The notes under the pieces: model-generated
Database searches by the model: none
Told to the model about the DNA's origin: nothing
What the model saw: only the letters and a program-made list of their open reading frames with translations
Program-made: the position numbers and the translations under genes
Assembly: GCA_903856725.1 (NCBI GenBank)
Contig: CAIOCT010000031.1
Span: 1-64,000, forward strand
DNA from: an uncultured Verrucomicrobiota bacterium
GTDB lineage: Bacteria; Verrucomicrobiota; Verrucomicrobiia; Opitutales; Opitutaceae
Length of the DNA: 64,000 bases
Direction: 5' to 3'
In this document: piece after piece, positions 18,941-28,668 of the stretch
Layout: the number at the start of each line of letters is the position of its first letter
Numbering within the stretch: the stretch's first letter is position 1

Positions 18941-18970
18941 GTCATTCGTGTTCATTCGTGTCCATTCGTC
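18941..18970. repeat. Three 10-base direct repeats (consensus TCATTCGTGT)
   Basis: Three adjoining units read gTCATTCGTG, tTCATTCGTG and tCCATTCGTC in the gap between the Nudix gene and the next plus-strand gene. Such CATTCGTG strings recur in intergenic DNA of unrelated bacteria. Only this copy is visible here. It lies where the upstream region of gene 18986 should be. Confidence 0.55.
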
Positions 18971-18985
18971 GTTTTCCTATTTCCC

Positions 18986-19474
18986 ATGGCCAAAATCGAA
19001 GTCAATCAAGTCGCTGAAATTCTCAAGAAACACAAAGTTGACCCCGCCCTGTTGCGGGAAATCGTCGATGAGCTCAATTTTGTCACGCAACCCAATGCAG
19101 ATGATGATATCAAGCCGCCCGCGCCGAAAAAACAGTTTGTCGTGCTGTTATCGGATCCCGAGGGAAAATTGCCCAAACAGGATCTCACTGGCTGGGTAGT
19201 CCAAATCCCTGAAGACGCTAGCCCCTACTCAACGACTGACCGCATCTTCAAAGGCGCGTACGATTTCAATGCCTCGAAACGCGGCCGACTGTTACCTGTA
19301 AAATCGATTGGCGAAGCACTCGAAAGCGGCAGCGCCAAATATTTTCGCGAATCTGAGCTGTGGGTAAAAACCAAACTCCCTGTCGCCGTAGTAGTAACTG
19401 ACAATATTCTCCCCAAAGATGAATTTAAGACGGAGAAAGTCGACCGGCGCCGAAGAAACGACAGCGAGGGCTAA
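18986..19474 (+). CDS. Hypothetical protein, unrecognised
   Basis: 162 residues, charged, cytoplasmic by sequence. The N-terminal 35 residues form a helical segment (AEILKKHKVDPALLREIVDE); the middle is a beta-rich domain (KQFVVLLSDPEGKL, GWVVQIPEDASPYS) and the C-terminus is very basic (KVDRRRRNDSEG). No known motif or catalytic signature was found. Composition and length support a real gene. Its last 4 bases overlap the end of the convergent DUF192 gene. Confidence 0.7.
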   Translation: MAKIEVNQVAEILKKHKVDPALLREIVDELNFVTQPNADDDIKPPAPKKQFVVLLSDPEGKLPKQDLTGWVVQIPEDASPYSTTDRIFKGAYDFNASKRGRLLPVKSIGEALESGSAKYFRESELWVKTKLPVAVVVTDNILPKDEFKTEKVDRRRRNDSEG

Positions 19475-19992
19475 GGCAATTTAGCCGCCAGCGCTGAAAG
19501 TCCGCGCGCCTGCAGCGCCGCCACTACTGCCTTAAGGTCGAGCGCCGCTCCCGCCTTCACCCCATGGCGCGCATACCAGCCTTGATTCATCTCGAGGCAG
19601 TATTGAATGACGTGACTGCGAGAGGATACGGGCTTCTCGTCCAACGGATACATCGGATAAATTTCTTTAAGTTGGCCAGTGGCGTCAATGTAGCCGATGT
19701 CGAGTGGAAGAACCGTGTTGCGCATCCAAAAACCCATTTGCTGGGGCGCCGTAAAGACAAAGAGCATGCCCTCATCGGACCCCATCGTCTGACGAAACAT
19801 GAGCCCGCGCTGGAGCTCAGCGGGCAACGCCGCGATCTGCATCGCCACTAAGCGATCACCGATCTTGATGGCAAAGTGATCGGCCACCGTCTTATTCCCG
19901 CGCACCTGATCCGGCGGCGAACTGCCCCAAGCGGTCAGCACCATAACCGCGGTCAACGGGAGAGAGAAGATTAAGCGCGAGCAGGAGAACAT
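19471..19992 (-). CDS. Exported DUF192-family protein
   Basis: From the ATG at 19992 (an in-frame GTG lies 18 bases upstream), a signal peptide (LIFSLPLTAVMVLTAWG) precedes the DUF192 domain: RGLMFRQTMGSDEGMLFVF, GFWMRNTVLPLDIGYID, VIQYCLEMNQGWYARHGVK. The family is a small beta-barrel fold of unknown function, common in exported proteins. It is the only gene on its transcript by context, divergent from the M24 peptidase. Confidence 0.85.
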   Translation of the reverse strand: MFSCSRLIFSLPLTAVMVLTAWGSSPPDQVRGNKTVADHFAIKIGDRLVAMQIAALPAELQRGLMFRQTMGSDEGMLFVFTAPQQMGFWMRNTVLPLDIGYIDATGQLKEIYPMYPLDEKPVSSRSHVIQYCLEMNQGWYARHGVKAGAALDLKAVVAALQARGLSALAAKLP

Positions 19993-20115
19993 TTTTTGCT
20001 TGGACCTCACACTAGTTAAGCTTTTTAAAAAAACTCAACCCTACTCTCCGCAAAACTAGACCAGTGGGATCGTAAAGTTTCTCGCCTTGGCCGGTCCATC
20101 GAACAATTTGCTCTT

Positions 20116-21252
20116 ATGCAAAACCCCACCACCAGCCCCCTGCTGTACGCCGAAACGCACTCCAATGCTGATATGCTTTATTTCGGTCGGGTCGAAGTGC
20201 ACGATCCCTTTATTGCCTTGGGCGTGCGCGGCAAAAAAATATCAGTTCAAAGCGCGTTAGAATTTGGCCGAGTCAAAAAAACAAGCGCCTTCGATATCGT
20301 CTTGTCACGCGAGGTTTATTTAGAGCGGGCTCAAGATCTTTACGGCCCCCAAGCAGGGGTGGCCGAGATCATTGCCACCCTCGCCGGTGAATATCGTCTG
20401 CGATATTTTCGAGTGGCCGACGATTTTCCCGCGGGCCTATACGTAAAGCTAACTGCACTTGGTCTGAAGCTCACTTTTGCCAACGGCATGCTATTTCCAG
20501 AACGAGAAATCAAATCAGCTTGGGAAGCCGCGTGCATTCGCGAAGGCAATCGCCTTTGCACCGTTGGCTATGCTGTCGCAGAGAAAATTCTACGGGCCGC
20601 CAAAATCAAAGGGCGCACACTTCTCTATCAAGGCAAACTCCTGACCTCTGAACGTCTCCGCTTTGCCCTCGAGACCGCTATTCATGAACAAGGCGGCAAC
20701 CCGCAAGATACGATTGTCGCAGGCGGCGATCAGGCCTGCGATCCGCATGAACGGGGCTTTGGTCCGCTGCGGCCCAAAGAACTCATTATCATCGATGTTT
20801 TCCCGCGCGTCGTGAAGACTGGTTATTTCGGAGACATGACGCGCACTTACCTCAAAGGCCGTGCATCTGAGGCCCAGCAGAAACTCGTGAGCACAGTCCG
20901 CACCGCTCAGCAACGCGCGACCAAGGTTATCTGCGCGAATGTCGATGGCCGACTCGTGCACCAAGCTGTAACGCAATGCTTTGCCGCCGCCGGTTATGAA
21001 ACAAAGCGGAAGAAAAATGGCTCGGAGGGGTTTTTCCATGGAACAGGCCATGGTCTCGGCTTAGCCATCCATGATCCCGGCCGGATGGCCGCAACTACCG
21101 CCTATTTATTAAAAAAAGGATCGGTTATGACAGTAGAGCCAGGTCTCTACTACCCCGGACTCGGAGGGTGCCGCTGGGAAGACGTGGTACAGGTCACCGC
21201 AACCGGGACCAAGGCATTGTCTAAACACCCCTATAACTGGGAGATTCGTTGA
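20116..21252 (+). CDS. M24-family metallopeptidase (Xaa-Pro aminopeptidase-like)
   Basis: 378 residues with a divergent N-terminal domain and a C-terminal pita-bread domain. The metal ligands are visible: Asp in IIIDVFPRV, Asp in GYFGDMTRTY, His in GTGHGLGLAIHD, Glu in TVEPGLYYPG and Glu in RWEDVVQV. It should remove residues before proline from peptides, or act as a related dipeptidase. The N-terminal part is unlike E. coli PepP. It is followed on the same strand by the Fpg-like gene after 77 bases. Confidence 0.88.
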   Translation: MQNPTTSPLLYAETHSNADMLYFGRVEVHDPFIALGVRGKKISVQSALEFGRVKKTSAFDIVLSREVYLERAQDLYGPQAGVAEIIATLAGEYRLRYFRVADDFPAGLYVKLTALGLKLTFANGMLFPEREIKSAWEAACIREGNRLCTVGYAVAEKILRAAKIKGRTLLYQGKLLTSERLRFALETAIHEQGGNPQDTIVAGGDQACDPHERGFGPLRPKELIIIDVFPRVVKTGYFGDMTRTYLKGRASEAQQKLVSTVRTAQQRATKVICANVDGRLVHQAVTQCFAAAGYETKRKKNGSEGFFHGTGHGLGLAIHDPGRMAATTAYLLKKGSVMTVEPGLYYPGLGGCRWEDVVQVTATGTKALSKHPYNWEIR

Positions 21253-21329
21253 GCCGTCACCTCATCGGTAATTTGACCGCAGTCCAACCCGCCATCTGCT
21301 AATTTGCAGAGCTATTGTTTTATTAACTC

Positions 21330-22175
21330 ATGCCTGAGTTAGCTGAAGTAGAATTTTTCCGCAAACGATGGAGCCTCGGTCATGGCGCTAAGGTGCTGAC
21401 TCTCTTGCTCCATGAAGATAAAAAGGTTTTTTGTGATGATCAGCTGGCTTTGCTTAAAAAAAGCCTGATTGGCGCCCGTCTGGTGGATTCAGAAACTTCG
21501 GCTAAGCAGATGCTATTTCGATTTAAGGGAGGTGGGGTGCCGGAAAAAAATTTTGGCTGGCTCGGGGTACATCTCGGCATGAGCGGTGAGCTGCGGACCG
21601 AGCCATGCAATTATACTCCCACAAAACATGACCATTGCGTACTGGTGCAAGCCACCCGCCAGCTGATTTTCAATGATCCGCGCATGTTTGGTAGTATTCG
21701 ATTTGCGATTGGCCAACAACCACCCGCTTGGTGGACGCGCATTGCCCCACCGATATTGTCGAAATTTTTCACGATCGAAGAAGTGCGCACATTTCTGCAC
21801 CGCCGAAGCCGCACGTCGATCAAGTCGGTCCTATTAATGCAGGAACGATTCCCTGGTATCGGCAACTGGATGGCCGATGAGGTTCTCTGGCGGGCGGGGA
21901 TCCATCCTAAGAAAAAAGCAGGCGCACTTACGCCAGCTGAGGTGAGTGCGCTCCATCGTGTCTGTCGGCAAGTTTGTCGCTTAGCTCTTGATACCATTGC
22001 AGGTCGGGGAACGTACCTTCCTCCAAACCTGAATCACCATATACCAAGAAGTTGGCTCTTCTGGCACCGCTGGGCAGATGGCAGCCAGTGTCCCCGAACT
22101 CATAAAATGCTCATCCGCGAACAAGTAGGCGGGCGCACTACATGCTGGTCGCCCGCGCGGCAGCGGCTAAGATAA
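21330..22175 (+). CDS. Fpg/Nei-type DNA glycosylase with altered zinc finger
   Basis: 281 residues. The N-terminus PELAEVE holds the catalytic Pro2 and Glu3. SAKQMLF carries the Lys of the beta-domain, and the helix-two-turn-helix reads [20 protein letters not shown]. It excises oxidised bases. The C-terminal zinc finger is abnormal: [20 protein letters not shown] keeps two of the four usual cysteines, with His after the first and Ser/Pro at the last. It is 4 bases before tlyA. Confidence 0.85.
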   Translation: MPELAEVEFFRKRWSLGHGAKVLTLLLHEDKKVFCDDQLALLKKSLIGARLVDSETSAKQMLFRFKGGGVPEKNFGWLGVHLGMSGELRTEPCNYTPTKHDHCVLVQATRQLIFNDPRMFGSIRFAIGQQPPAWWTRIAPPILSKFFTIEEVRTFLHRRSRTSIKSVLLMQERFPGIGNWMADEVLWRAGIHPKKKAGALTPAEVSALHRVCRQVCRLALDTIAGRGTYLPPNLNHHIPRSWLFWHRWADGSQCPRTHKMLIREQVGGRTTCWSPARQRLR

Positions 22176-22179
22176 TCTT

Positions 22180-22938
22180 ATGATTACTCGGTCGAGATTA
22201 GATGAATTGTTGGTAGCGCGGGCACTCGCGCCCACTCGCGCCCAAGCAAAAGCACTCATTATGTCTGGGCGAGTTCGTCATGGAACCGAACGCCTTGATA
22301 AACCAGGGAAAGAGTATCCTGCTAATTTCGAGCTGAATATTGATCAACCCCCTCGCTTCGTCAGTCGCGGCGGCGAAAAACTTGCCGCATTTCTCGATAA
22401 ATTCCCGACAACGATGCTGGACTTAAATGTCCTCGATGTGGGTGCATCCACGGGCGGATTCACCGACTGCGTATTGCAAGCAGGAGCAGCAAGCGTGACC
22501 TGCTTGGATGTAGGCTTCGGACAACTCCACGATAAAATTAAACGCGATCAACGAGTCACTAATCTTGAAAAAACTAATGCCCGTCACCTAAAACCCGGTG
22601 ATTTACCGAGAGCGCAATATGATGTGGTGGTCATGGACCTCGCCTTCATATCATTAAAAAGTGTGCTTCCCGCCATCTGGCCGTTTCTGGTAACCGGTGG
22701 GACGCTTATCGCCTTGGTGAAACCGCAATTTGAGGCTGGCAAAACTGAAGTTGATAAGGGGCAAGGCATCATTCGTGACGATGCCGTGCGCACCCGCATC
22801 CTGGCTGAGGTGCGGACCTTCGCGTTGCACGAATTAATCGGGGCTGCTTTAATCGGCGACATGGAGTGTCCTGTTCATGGTGCTGATGGTAATCGCGAAT
22901 ATTTATTGGGTCTGAAAAAAATGGCGTCCCATGCATAA
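22180..22938 (+). CDS. tlyA: TlyA-family rRNA 2'-O-methyltransferase / hemolysin-like
   Basis: 252 residues. An N-terminal S4 domain ([20 protein letters not shown]) is followed by an FtsJ-like methyltransferase with [14 protein letters not shown] as the SAM motif, [13 protein letters not shown] and [10 protein letters not shown]. TlyA methylates cytidine 2'-OH in 16S and 23S rRNA in mycobacteria; the same role is inferred here. Only 4 bases after the glycosylase gene. Confidence 0.93.
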   Translation: MITRSRLDELLVARALAPTRAQAKALIMSGRVRHGTERLDKPGKEYPANFELNIDQPPRFVSRGGEKLAAFLDKFPTTMLDLNVLDVGASTGGFTDCVLQAGAASVTCLDVGFGQLHDKIKRDQRVTNLEKTNARHLKPGDLPRAQYDVVVMDLAFISLKSVLPAIWPFLVTGGTLIALVKPQFEAGKTEVDKGQGIIRDDAVRTRILAEVRTFALHELIGAALIGDMECPVHGADGNREYLLGLKKMASHA

Positions 22939-23032
22939 AATGACCCGTGGTATGACGTAAACAGCGGGCCTGATTTTGCTTAAATAGGTTTCCCATCTTC
23001 GTCTTTATCGGCGTAATCAATCCCATCCCCCT

Positions 23033-23875
23033 ATGCCCCCTTTTCGCAAACTAGCTTTTGTTTTTAACTCCGACAAACTAGGAGCCGCCGAGCTCGCGAA
23101 TGAGCTGATGTTAATTGCCCGGCAAGGAGGAATTAAAAAGACCAAGCTCACGGGGGATCGCAAATTACCCCGCGGATATCTCAAAGACTGTGATGCGTGC
23201 TGCGTGATTGGGGGTGACGGCACTTTGCTTGGGGTTGTGCGTGGCGCCGCACGCCAAGGCATTCCCATCATTGGCGTCAATCAAGGTGGGCTTGGCTTTC
23301 TCACCACTTTTTCGGCAGATGAAGCCCGAAGCCAATTTGCCAGCTTGCTGACCGGTGATTACCGCATCGCCGAGCGCGCACTCCTCGATTGCAAGACTGG
23401 CCCACGCCATCGCGATATTGCGCTCAACGATGTCCTCATTAAAAATGCCACCAACTCTCGGCTGGTTCGGCTAGAAGTTTTCGCCAATGGCAAACTCGTC
23501 ACGGATTACTATTGTGACGGCGTCATATTCTCCACCCCCACGGGATCGACTGCTTATAATTTAGCCGCCGGCGGTCCGATTATTCACCCAGGAGCCGGCG
23601 TGATTGCGATGACTCCGATTTGCCCCCACACCCTCAGCAATCGCACTATAATTTTCCGCGATGATGTTAAATTGTCGGTTTATAACCGGAGCGACGATTC
23701 TCGACTTCTGGTCGCGATGGACGGACAGCGTGATTTAGTAATGTCAGAAGGTTCACCCATCGAAATTACCGTCTCGCCGCTCACACTCAGTCTCGTGCAA
23801 CGCCGAGACTACTCGCACTTTGAAGTCATGCGCGCCAAACTTAAGTGGAGCGGTGGCTTCCTAGACAAAAAATAA
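23033..23875 (+). CDS. nadK: NAD kinase
   Basis: 280 residues. GGDGTLLGVVR (GGDG at 60-63) is the nucleotide motif; LNDVLIKN replaces the usual NE-V, and DGVIFSTPTGSTAYNLAAGGPI is the conserved diagnostic stretch. It phosphorylates NAD to NADP in the cytoplasm. The gap of 94 bases to tlyA contains no obvious hairpin, so a shared transcript is possible. Confidence 0.95.
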   Translation: MPPFRKLAFVFNSDKLGAAELANELMLIARQGGIKKTKLTGDRKLPRGYLKDCDACCVIGGDGTLLGVVRGAARQGIPIIGVNQGGLGFLTTFSADEARSQFASLLTGDYRIAERALLDCKTGPRHRDIALNDVLIKNATNSRLVRLEVFANGKLVTDYYCDGVIFSTPTGSTAYNLAAGGPIIHPGAGVIAMTPICPHTLSNRTIIFRDDVKLSVYNRSDDSRLLVAMDGQRDLVMSEGSPIEITVSPLTLSLVQRRDYSHFEVMRAKLKWSGGFLDKK

Positions 23876-23922
23876 TTAATCAGCTCTCCAACTCAGACAG
23901 GTTGCGGCAAGCCCCAGATCCG

Positions 23923-23959
23923 AAAAGCGCAACCCACTGCAGTTTTCAGCAGGTTGCGC
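23923..23959 (-). terminator. Intrinsic terminator after the EF-hand gene
   Basis: On the minus strand GCGCAACC pairs with GGTTGCGC across a 17-base loop that holds a smaller CTG/CAG stem, followed by TTTT. It lies 20 bases past the EF-hand gene stop and also ends the convergent nadK side. Confidence 0.75.
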
Positions 23960-23978
23960 TCGTGCAAAATAACCTGCC

Positions 23979-24335
23979 TTAATTCCTATCAGCTGCCTTT
24001 GCGGCAATTTTTTCCTGTTTGGCTATTTCTTGGTCCGCTTTCATGACTGCCGTTTCATCTTTGCTCAGCTTACTATCATGATTAGCATCATATTTTGCTA
24101 ACTTCTCAGCCTGCTGCACAACACGCTTCTCGTGAATATCAGCTTTCATCTTAGCTGTTTCGACCTCATCGAGCTGATGATCGCCATTCGCATCATATTT
24201 TATTAGGTTAGCTTTGCTCAGAGCTTTAGTCGGCTTAGGAGCAATATCTTGAGCGAAAACGTTGGGAGTGACCAGAGCAAGTCCCAGGGTCAATAGACCT
24301 GGAACGATGAATAAACGGAGCGATTTGAATTTCAT
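23979..24335 (-). CDS. Exported EF-hand calcium-binding protein
   Basis: 118 residues: a signal peptide (LFIVPGLLTLGLALVTPNVFA) and two EF-hand loops, YDANGDHQLDEVE and YDANHDSKLSKDE, which carry the Asp/Asn ligands at positions 1, 3 and 5 and Glu at 12. The rest is Ala/Lys-rich helix. It is a small exported or periplasmic calcium binder of unknown role. A terminator follows 20 bases after the stop. Confidence 0.9.
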   Translation of the reverse strand: MKFKSLRLFIVPGLLTLGLALVTPNVFAQDIAPKPTKALSKANLIKYDANGDHQLDEVETAKMKADIHEKRVVQQAEKLAKYDANHDSKLSKDETAVMKADQEIAKQEKIAAKAADRN

Positions 24336-24409
24336 AACGCGCTCAATCTACCGGTGAAACCACAAACCAACAAGCTACCGCGTTAACCTAAAATCAGGCG
24401 ATGCATCCT

Positions 24410-26971
24410 CTATGGTTTCACTACTAGCTGCACCCGTTGTGAACGCTGAAAATATTTCTGCGCGAACACCTGCAAATCGGTCAAGGTCACCGCTTCGATG
24501 CGGGCTTCGTAGAGGGTGCCATCGTTGACGGGCTGACCGTAGACCGCATTCAACGCCGCTTGCATCGCGCGCGCTGAATTAGTTTGCTGACTCATTCGCT
24601 TGCCCGCCTTGAGCCGGATCTGACAACGCCGTAATTCTTCTGCGGTAACTCTCCCTTCCTGCACGCGTAAAATCTCCAGGTCTAGTTCCGCAATGACCTC
24701 AGAATAGCGTTCAGGGCTCGTGCCTGCATAAAAATAGAAAAGGCCCACTTCCAAACCGACGATGCGACTCGAGCGAACAAAATAGGCTAAACTTTTCTCT
24801 TCACGTACGCGTTCAAACAGCTGCGAAGACATTCCACTAAAAAGTTCATCCGCTACTTCGCTCACTGGATAGTCTGGCGCCTGCAGCCCAGGACTAGGAA
24901 ATGCCTGAAAAACGATCGCCTGCTGGCGCGGCTGTTGTTCCGTAAAATCACCCACGGCACTCATGATTTTTTTGGGTCGTGGCGACACTTGCCCTGAAGG
25001 TAATTTAGCAAGAAAAGCTTTCAGCACCGGGCCAATTTTTTGAGGATCGAAATCCCCCGAGACCGCCAGCACGGCATTACCCGAAACAATTAAATGGCGA
25101 TACAAGGCACGCACATCGGCCAAGGTGATGGCCCGTAACCCCGCCTCGTCACCCCCACTTTCAACAGCAAAGGGATGCGGACCAAAAAATTTGGCGCGCA
25201 TAATTTTTCGCCCCACCGAGACGACATCGTCGAGACTCTCTTGCAGCGACGCCAACGCAGACTCTCTTTCAATTTCGAGCGTCGCTGCTTTGAACGCTGG
25301 CCGGAGTACAGCCTCGCTCATTAATCGCAGCGCCAAGCCAACATCACTGGGCAAAACTTCCGCCGTCAGCCCAAAACTATTGTTTCCGGAAAATTCATGA
25401 AAGCTGCCGCCCACCGCTTCAATCGCCCCAGCGACTTCTTCTGCGGTGCGATGCTGAGTATCTTTGACCAACAAGGTGGCCAGGAGCGCAGTAAGCCCGC
25501 GTTGGTTTGCAGGCTCAAATAACGGCCCCCCAGCAAATGCTAGACGCAGGTGCAAGTTGGGCAGATGCTTGTTCGGCTGCAGCAGCAGACGAGATCCGTT
25601 TGGCAGCGTAAGTTCAGAAAAATTGAGCGAAGCCCCACTGCCGGCGAGAGGCGTGCGAACCGCCCCGTCACCCATGGCGACAGGGTTAGAGGAAACAACC
25701 GTCAAGTGCTCGTTCACGAGATAAGTTTTCATCACGCGCTGCAGATCAGCCGGGGTTAAAGCGAACAACCGCTCAAAATAAGTTCGGGTATAATTGATAT
25801 CGCCCACCACCACCTCGCCGGCCCCCAGTCGCGAGGCTTGCCCTGACATAGTCTTACGCATGTTGACCTCCGAGGCCACCACTTGGCGCACTGCCTTCGC
25901 CAGCATTGCTGGTCGAAAACCTTTGACCGCCAAGCGAGCAAGCTCACGCAAAATAGCCTGCTCAGCCACCGCGCGCTTAGCGGGATCAGCTAAATATGAG
26001 ATATAAAACAAGCCACTCGTGCCCGGGCTCCAAGCCATGGCGTCGATCGTGTGTACTAAGCGAGCTTGCTCGCGAATACTTTGCCAAAGAAGCGAACTGT
26101 CCCCGTGGCCCAAGACAAGCGCAAGCATATCAAGAGCAGGAGCGTCCGGGTGAGTGAGACCAGGGATTTGCCAGCCAAGACCTGCACGGGACACCTGCAC
26201 ATCTTCGTGCAGGTGTTGCTCGCGGCGGGAAAGCTGCGCCGACTCCTCTGGCACCAGAACCGGCGCCAGACGTGCGCGCGGCACCGCACCAAAATGCTGA
26301 GTAATAGCAGCGCGCGTCGCTTCGGGATCAAAGTCACCCGCAATAATCAGCACGAGATTGTTCGGCACATAACGGGCCTGATAATAAGCCATGAGATCCT
26401 CCCGCGTACAGGCTGCAAAAATCTCACGGTGACCAATAATAGGTTGGCGGTAGGCGTGCGTACGAAAAGCGGTCTCAAATAAGGCCTGCGAAAGCCGTTG
26501 GTCGGGATCATCCAGACACATATCAATCTCCCGTAAGATCACTTCCTTTTCCTTAGCCACTTCGGCAGCCGGCAACGTCGAGTGCAAAACTATATCAGCG
26601 AGAAGATCGATCGCCACCTCCGTATGCTCAGAGGGCAAATCGATATAATAAACGGTGCGATCAAATGTAGTGTAAGCATTGATGCTGCCGCCGTGAGCCT
26701 GCACCGTTGCCGAAATCTCGCGCCCCGCACGTCGGGTGGTCCCCTTGAAGAGCATGTGCTCCAAATAATGGGACAGCCCTGCGCCAAGCGCGCCCCCCTC
26801 ATGAATACTGCCGGTCTTGACCCAGACCTGCACCGAGCTGACTGGGGCCGCGCCATCGCGCTTAAGCAGCACCGTCAGCCCATTAGGCAGAGTGAATCGC
26901 TCGATGGATTCCCGCCATAGATTTTCGAGTAAAATTTGATCACGTGACAAAGTAAGCGATTTTTTGCGCAT
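24410..26971 (-). CDS. M16-family zinc metallopeptidase, two-domain
   Basis: 853 residues with two M16 halves. The first has the inverted zinc motif HYLEH (68-72) in GAGLSHYLEHMLFKG and a downstream Glu in KEKEVILREID. The second half (from about 430) begins with TLPNGSRLLLQPN and lacks the motif, as in pitrilysin-like dimers where one half is regulatory. There is no obvious signal peptide. The distant partner is unknown; the nearest gene is Minf_1886-like, 75 bases away. Confidence 0.93.
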   Translation of the reverse strand: MRKKSLTLSRDQILLENLWRESIERFTLPNGLTVLLKRDGAAPVSSVQVWVKTGSIHEGGALGAGLSHYLEHMLFKGTTRRAGREISATVQAHGGSINAYTTFDRTVYYIDLPSEHTEVAIDLLADIVLHSTLPAAEVAKEKEVILREIDMCLDDPDQRLSQALFETAFRTHAYRQPIIGHREIFAACTREDLMAYYQARYVPNNLVLIIAGDFDPEATRAAITQHFGAVPRARLAPVLVPEESAQLSRREQHLHEDVQVSRAGLGWQIPGLTHPDAPALDMLALVLGHGDSSLLWQSIREQARLVHTIDAMAWSPGTSGLFYISYLADPAKRAVAEQAILRELARLAVKGFRPAMLAKAVRQVVASEVNMRKTMSGQASRLGAGEVVVGDINYTRTYFERLFALTPADLQRVMKTYLVNEHLTVVSSNPVAMGDGAVRTPLAGSGASLNFSELTLPNGSRLLLQPNKHLPNLHLRLAFAGGPLFEPANQRGLTALLATLLVKDTQHRTAEEVAGAIEAVGGSFHEFSGNNSFGLTAEVLPSDVGLALRLMSEAVLRPAFKAATLEIERESALASLQESLDDVVSVGRKIMRAKFFGPHPFAVESGGDEAGLRAITLADVRALYRHLIVSGNAVLAVSGDFDPQKIGPVLKAFLAKLPSGQVSPRPKKIMSAVGDFTEQQPRQQAIVFQAFPSPGLQAPDYPVSEVADELFSGMSSQLFERVREEKSLAYFVRSSRIVGLEVGLFYFYAGTSPERYSEVIAELDLEILRVQEGRVTAEELRRCQIRLKAGKRMSQQTNSARAMQAALNAVYGQPVNDGTLYEARIEAVTLTDLQVFAQKYFQRSQRVQLVVKP

Positions 26972-27046
26972 TAAAAAAGAGCGGATGAATTAAACGGTAA
27001 AGCAACCAGCGGTCCAAGCCAACAGTCAGCGAGCGATTAAAAATCA

Positions 27047-27475
27047 TCACGCGGTGCCAAGTGTGCCACGGGCGCGGCGAGGGCGGGCAGGCGCGAACGG
27101 CTGCACAAACGCTTCGTCGAAATCATAAATGTCACTAAAATCTTCGCGCCGATCGTTCTCTGTTTTGCTGAAAATATTATATTCGATTAGATTAAAAACG
27201 ATATCGCCGAAATCAGCACAGCGCGTAACTCCCCATAAATTTAAGACGGTTTTTGTCAGCGGGCCATATTGATCGAGCGCGTAAGTCCGGATGCCATGCA
27301 ACAATTCTCTCCCGGTGATGTGCTGCGATTGCCCCGTGCGTTCGGGGTTTTTTCTGCGCAATTCTTTAACGGTATGGTCCAAAGCCTCCCGAACTAAGGT
27401 ATATGCCTTACGATCAAATCGGGAATCTTCTTTGCAAATCAGTCCTACTATTGCGGTAAATTCTAAGTCTTGCAT
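27047..27475 (-). CDS. Minf_1886-family protein (PVC-type conserved)
   Basis: 142 residues. It matches the Minf_1886 pattern: an N-terminal helical part (RFDRKAYTLVREALDHTVKE), ITGRELLHGIRTYALDQYGPL, then WGVTRCADFGDIVFNLIEYN and an acidic tail motif DFSDIYDFDEAF. The family is conserved in the PVC superphylum, with no known function. It is divergent from fur and upstream of the M16 peptidase gene. Confidence 0.88.
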   Translation of the reverse strand: MQDLEFTAIVGLICKEDSRFDRKAYTLVREALDHTVKELRRKNPERTGQSQHITGRELLHGIRTYALDQYGPLTKTVLNLWGVTRCADFGDIVFNLIEYNIFSKTENDRREDFSDIYDFDEAFVQPFAPARPRRARGTLGTA

Positions 27476-27614
27476 TAAGTGATTTCGGGCAAGCTAGCAC
27501 AGGCGAGCGGGCCCCGCAACCCTGCAACCACGCTCATTTTTAGTTCAACCGATCGGGCGGCTTCTTTTTCCACAATCTTTGCTGAGATTTTACACCTCAA
27601 AATAACCCACCCCT

Positions 27615-28160
27615 ATGATCGCTGCTACTCATTCCAATCATCCGCTCGCTTCTATTGCCACTCCCTCGCCGCGGACCTCCCCTCTTCAAGAGGCTCGCGC
27701 CTGCATCCGCCAGGCCAAGATGCGTATCACCAAGCCGCGCATCGCCATTATTGAATCACTCTTGCAACACAAAGGGCCGATTAGCATCGAACGGATTCAC
27801 CAGGATGTCGGGGCTGCCGTATGCGATCTCGTCACGGTCTACCGCTGCCTCGCTGCTTTTGAGACTCTTAATATTGTCCGACGGAGCTATTCACACAATG
27901 GGACCTGTCTTTATGAACTCAGCCTCGGCCGGGATCGTCATTACCACATTGTTTGTAAAGCCTGCGGCGGAACCGAACGCTTAAACTATTCCCCAGTAGA
28001 GGGGGTCGAGCGCATACTCCAAGATCGTGGTTATACGCAAATTAGCCATGTGATTGAATTTTTTGGGGTCTGCGCCGCGTGCCAAAAAGCCAGTTCCCGG
28101 GCCGACGGAGTTAAAACGGGCAAGAGCAAACGGCTGATTGTTGCTATCCCCTCGCACTAA
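27615..28160 (+). CDS. fur: Fur-family metal-responsive repressor
   Basis: 181 residues. The winged helix lies around 30-95 (RITKPRIAIIESLLQHKGPI, VTVYRCLAAFE). A dimerisation and metal region carries HYHIVCKACGG (His109, His111, Cys114, Cys117), then HVIEFFGVCAACQ (Cys153, Cys156), the two CxxC pairs of the structural zinc site. Which Fur subgroup (Fur, Zur, PerR) is not clear. The N-terminal 25 residues are an extension. It is divergent from the Minf_1886 gene, with no clear operator in between. Confidence 0.9.
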   Translation: MIAATHSNHPLASIATPSPRTSPLQEARACIRQAKMRITKPRIAIIESLLQHKGPISIERIHQDVGAAVCDLVTVYRCLAAFETLNIVRRSYSHNGTCLYELSLGRDRHYHIVCKACGGTERLNYSPVEGVERILQDRGYTQISHVIEFFGVCAACQKASSRADGVKTGKSKRLIVAIPSH

Positions 28161-28172
28161 ACTGCGGGCGGG

Positions 28173-28535
28173 CTAAGTCCGCGCCATCGTAGTGAGCGGA
28201 GTAAGCTGGAGAGGGTGCACTGCCCGCACCCACTCAGCTACGGGCACACCGCCTTCAAGGTGTTCGCGCCGGATTCGATCAAATCGCTCCGGAGTTACCT
28301 GAGCGTACCAAACACCCTCAGGATAAACAACGAGCCAAGGCCCCTCCGCGCATAAGCGTAAGCACGCTGCCTTCGTGCGCATCGCCGGCACAGCATACTC
28401 TTGCAGCGAAGTCTTGAGGTGCGCCCAAGTAGCTTGACCCTGCTCACTCGAGCAACAGTTCGGACCGATACACAAAAAAAGATGATGCCGAGCCGGCGGC
28501 AAATGAATGGCTTTGGGCATTGCTTCCATAGGCAA
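28173..28535 (-). CDS. Thioredoxin-like [2Fe-2S] ferredoxin
   Basis: 120 residues. Cys22 and Cys27 (or Cys28) in LCIGPNCC and Cys58 and Cys62 in [17 protein letters not shown] make the pattern of shethna-type, thioredoxin-fold [2Fe-2S] ferredoxins, which occur singly or as domains of hydrogenases and Nuo subunits. It lies 12 bases after the convergent fur and before gatB on the same strand (133 bases). Confidence 0.85.
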   Translation of the reverse strand: MPMEAMPKAIHLPPARHHLFLCIGPNCCSSEQGQATWAHLKTSLQEYAVPAMRTKAACLRLCAEGPWLVVYPEGVWYAQVTPERFDRIRREHLEGGVPVAEWVRAVHPLQLTPLTTMART

Positions 28536-28668
28536 ACAAAACTTATCAACGATTATTAAAAAAATCTACCCGCAATTAAGTCAGACGCCGACACCCACTC
28601 ATCTCAAAGGCTTCAGCTCTTAGAAATCACCGTTGAGAGTCGTTTAGAGAAACAAGTGCGCGTTCGCT

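Noticed and set aside
23033-23875. nadK read as diacylglycerol kinase-like
   Set aside because: DGVIFSTPTGSTAYN and GGDG spacing are specific to NAD kinase.
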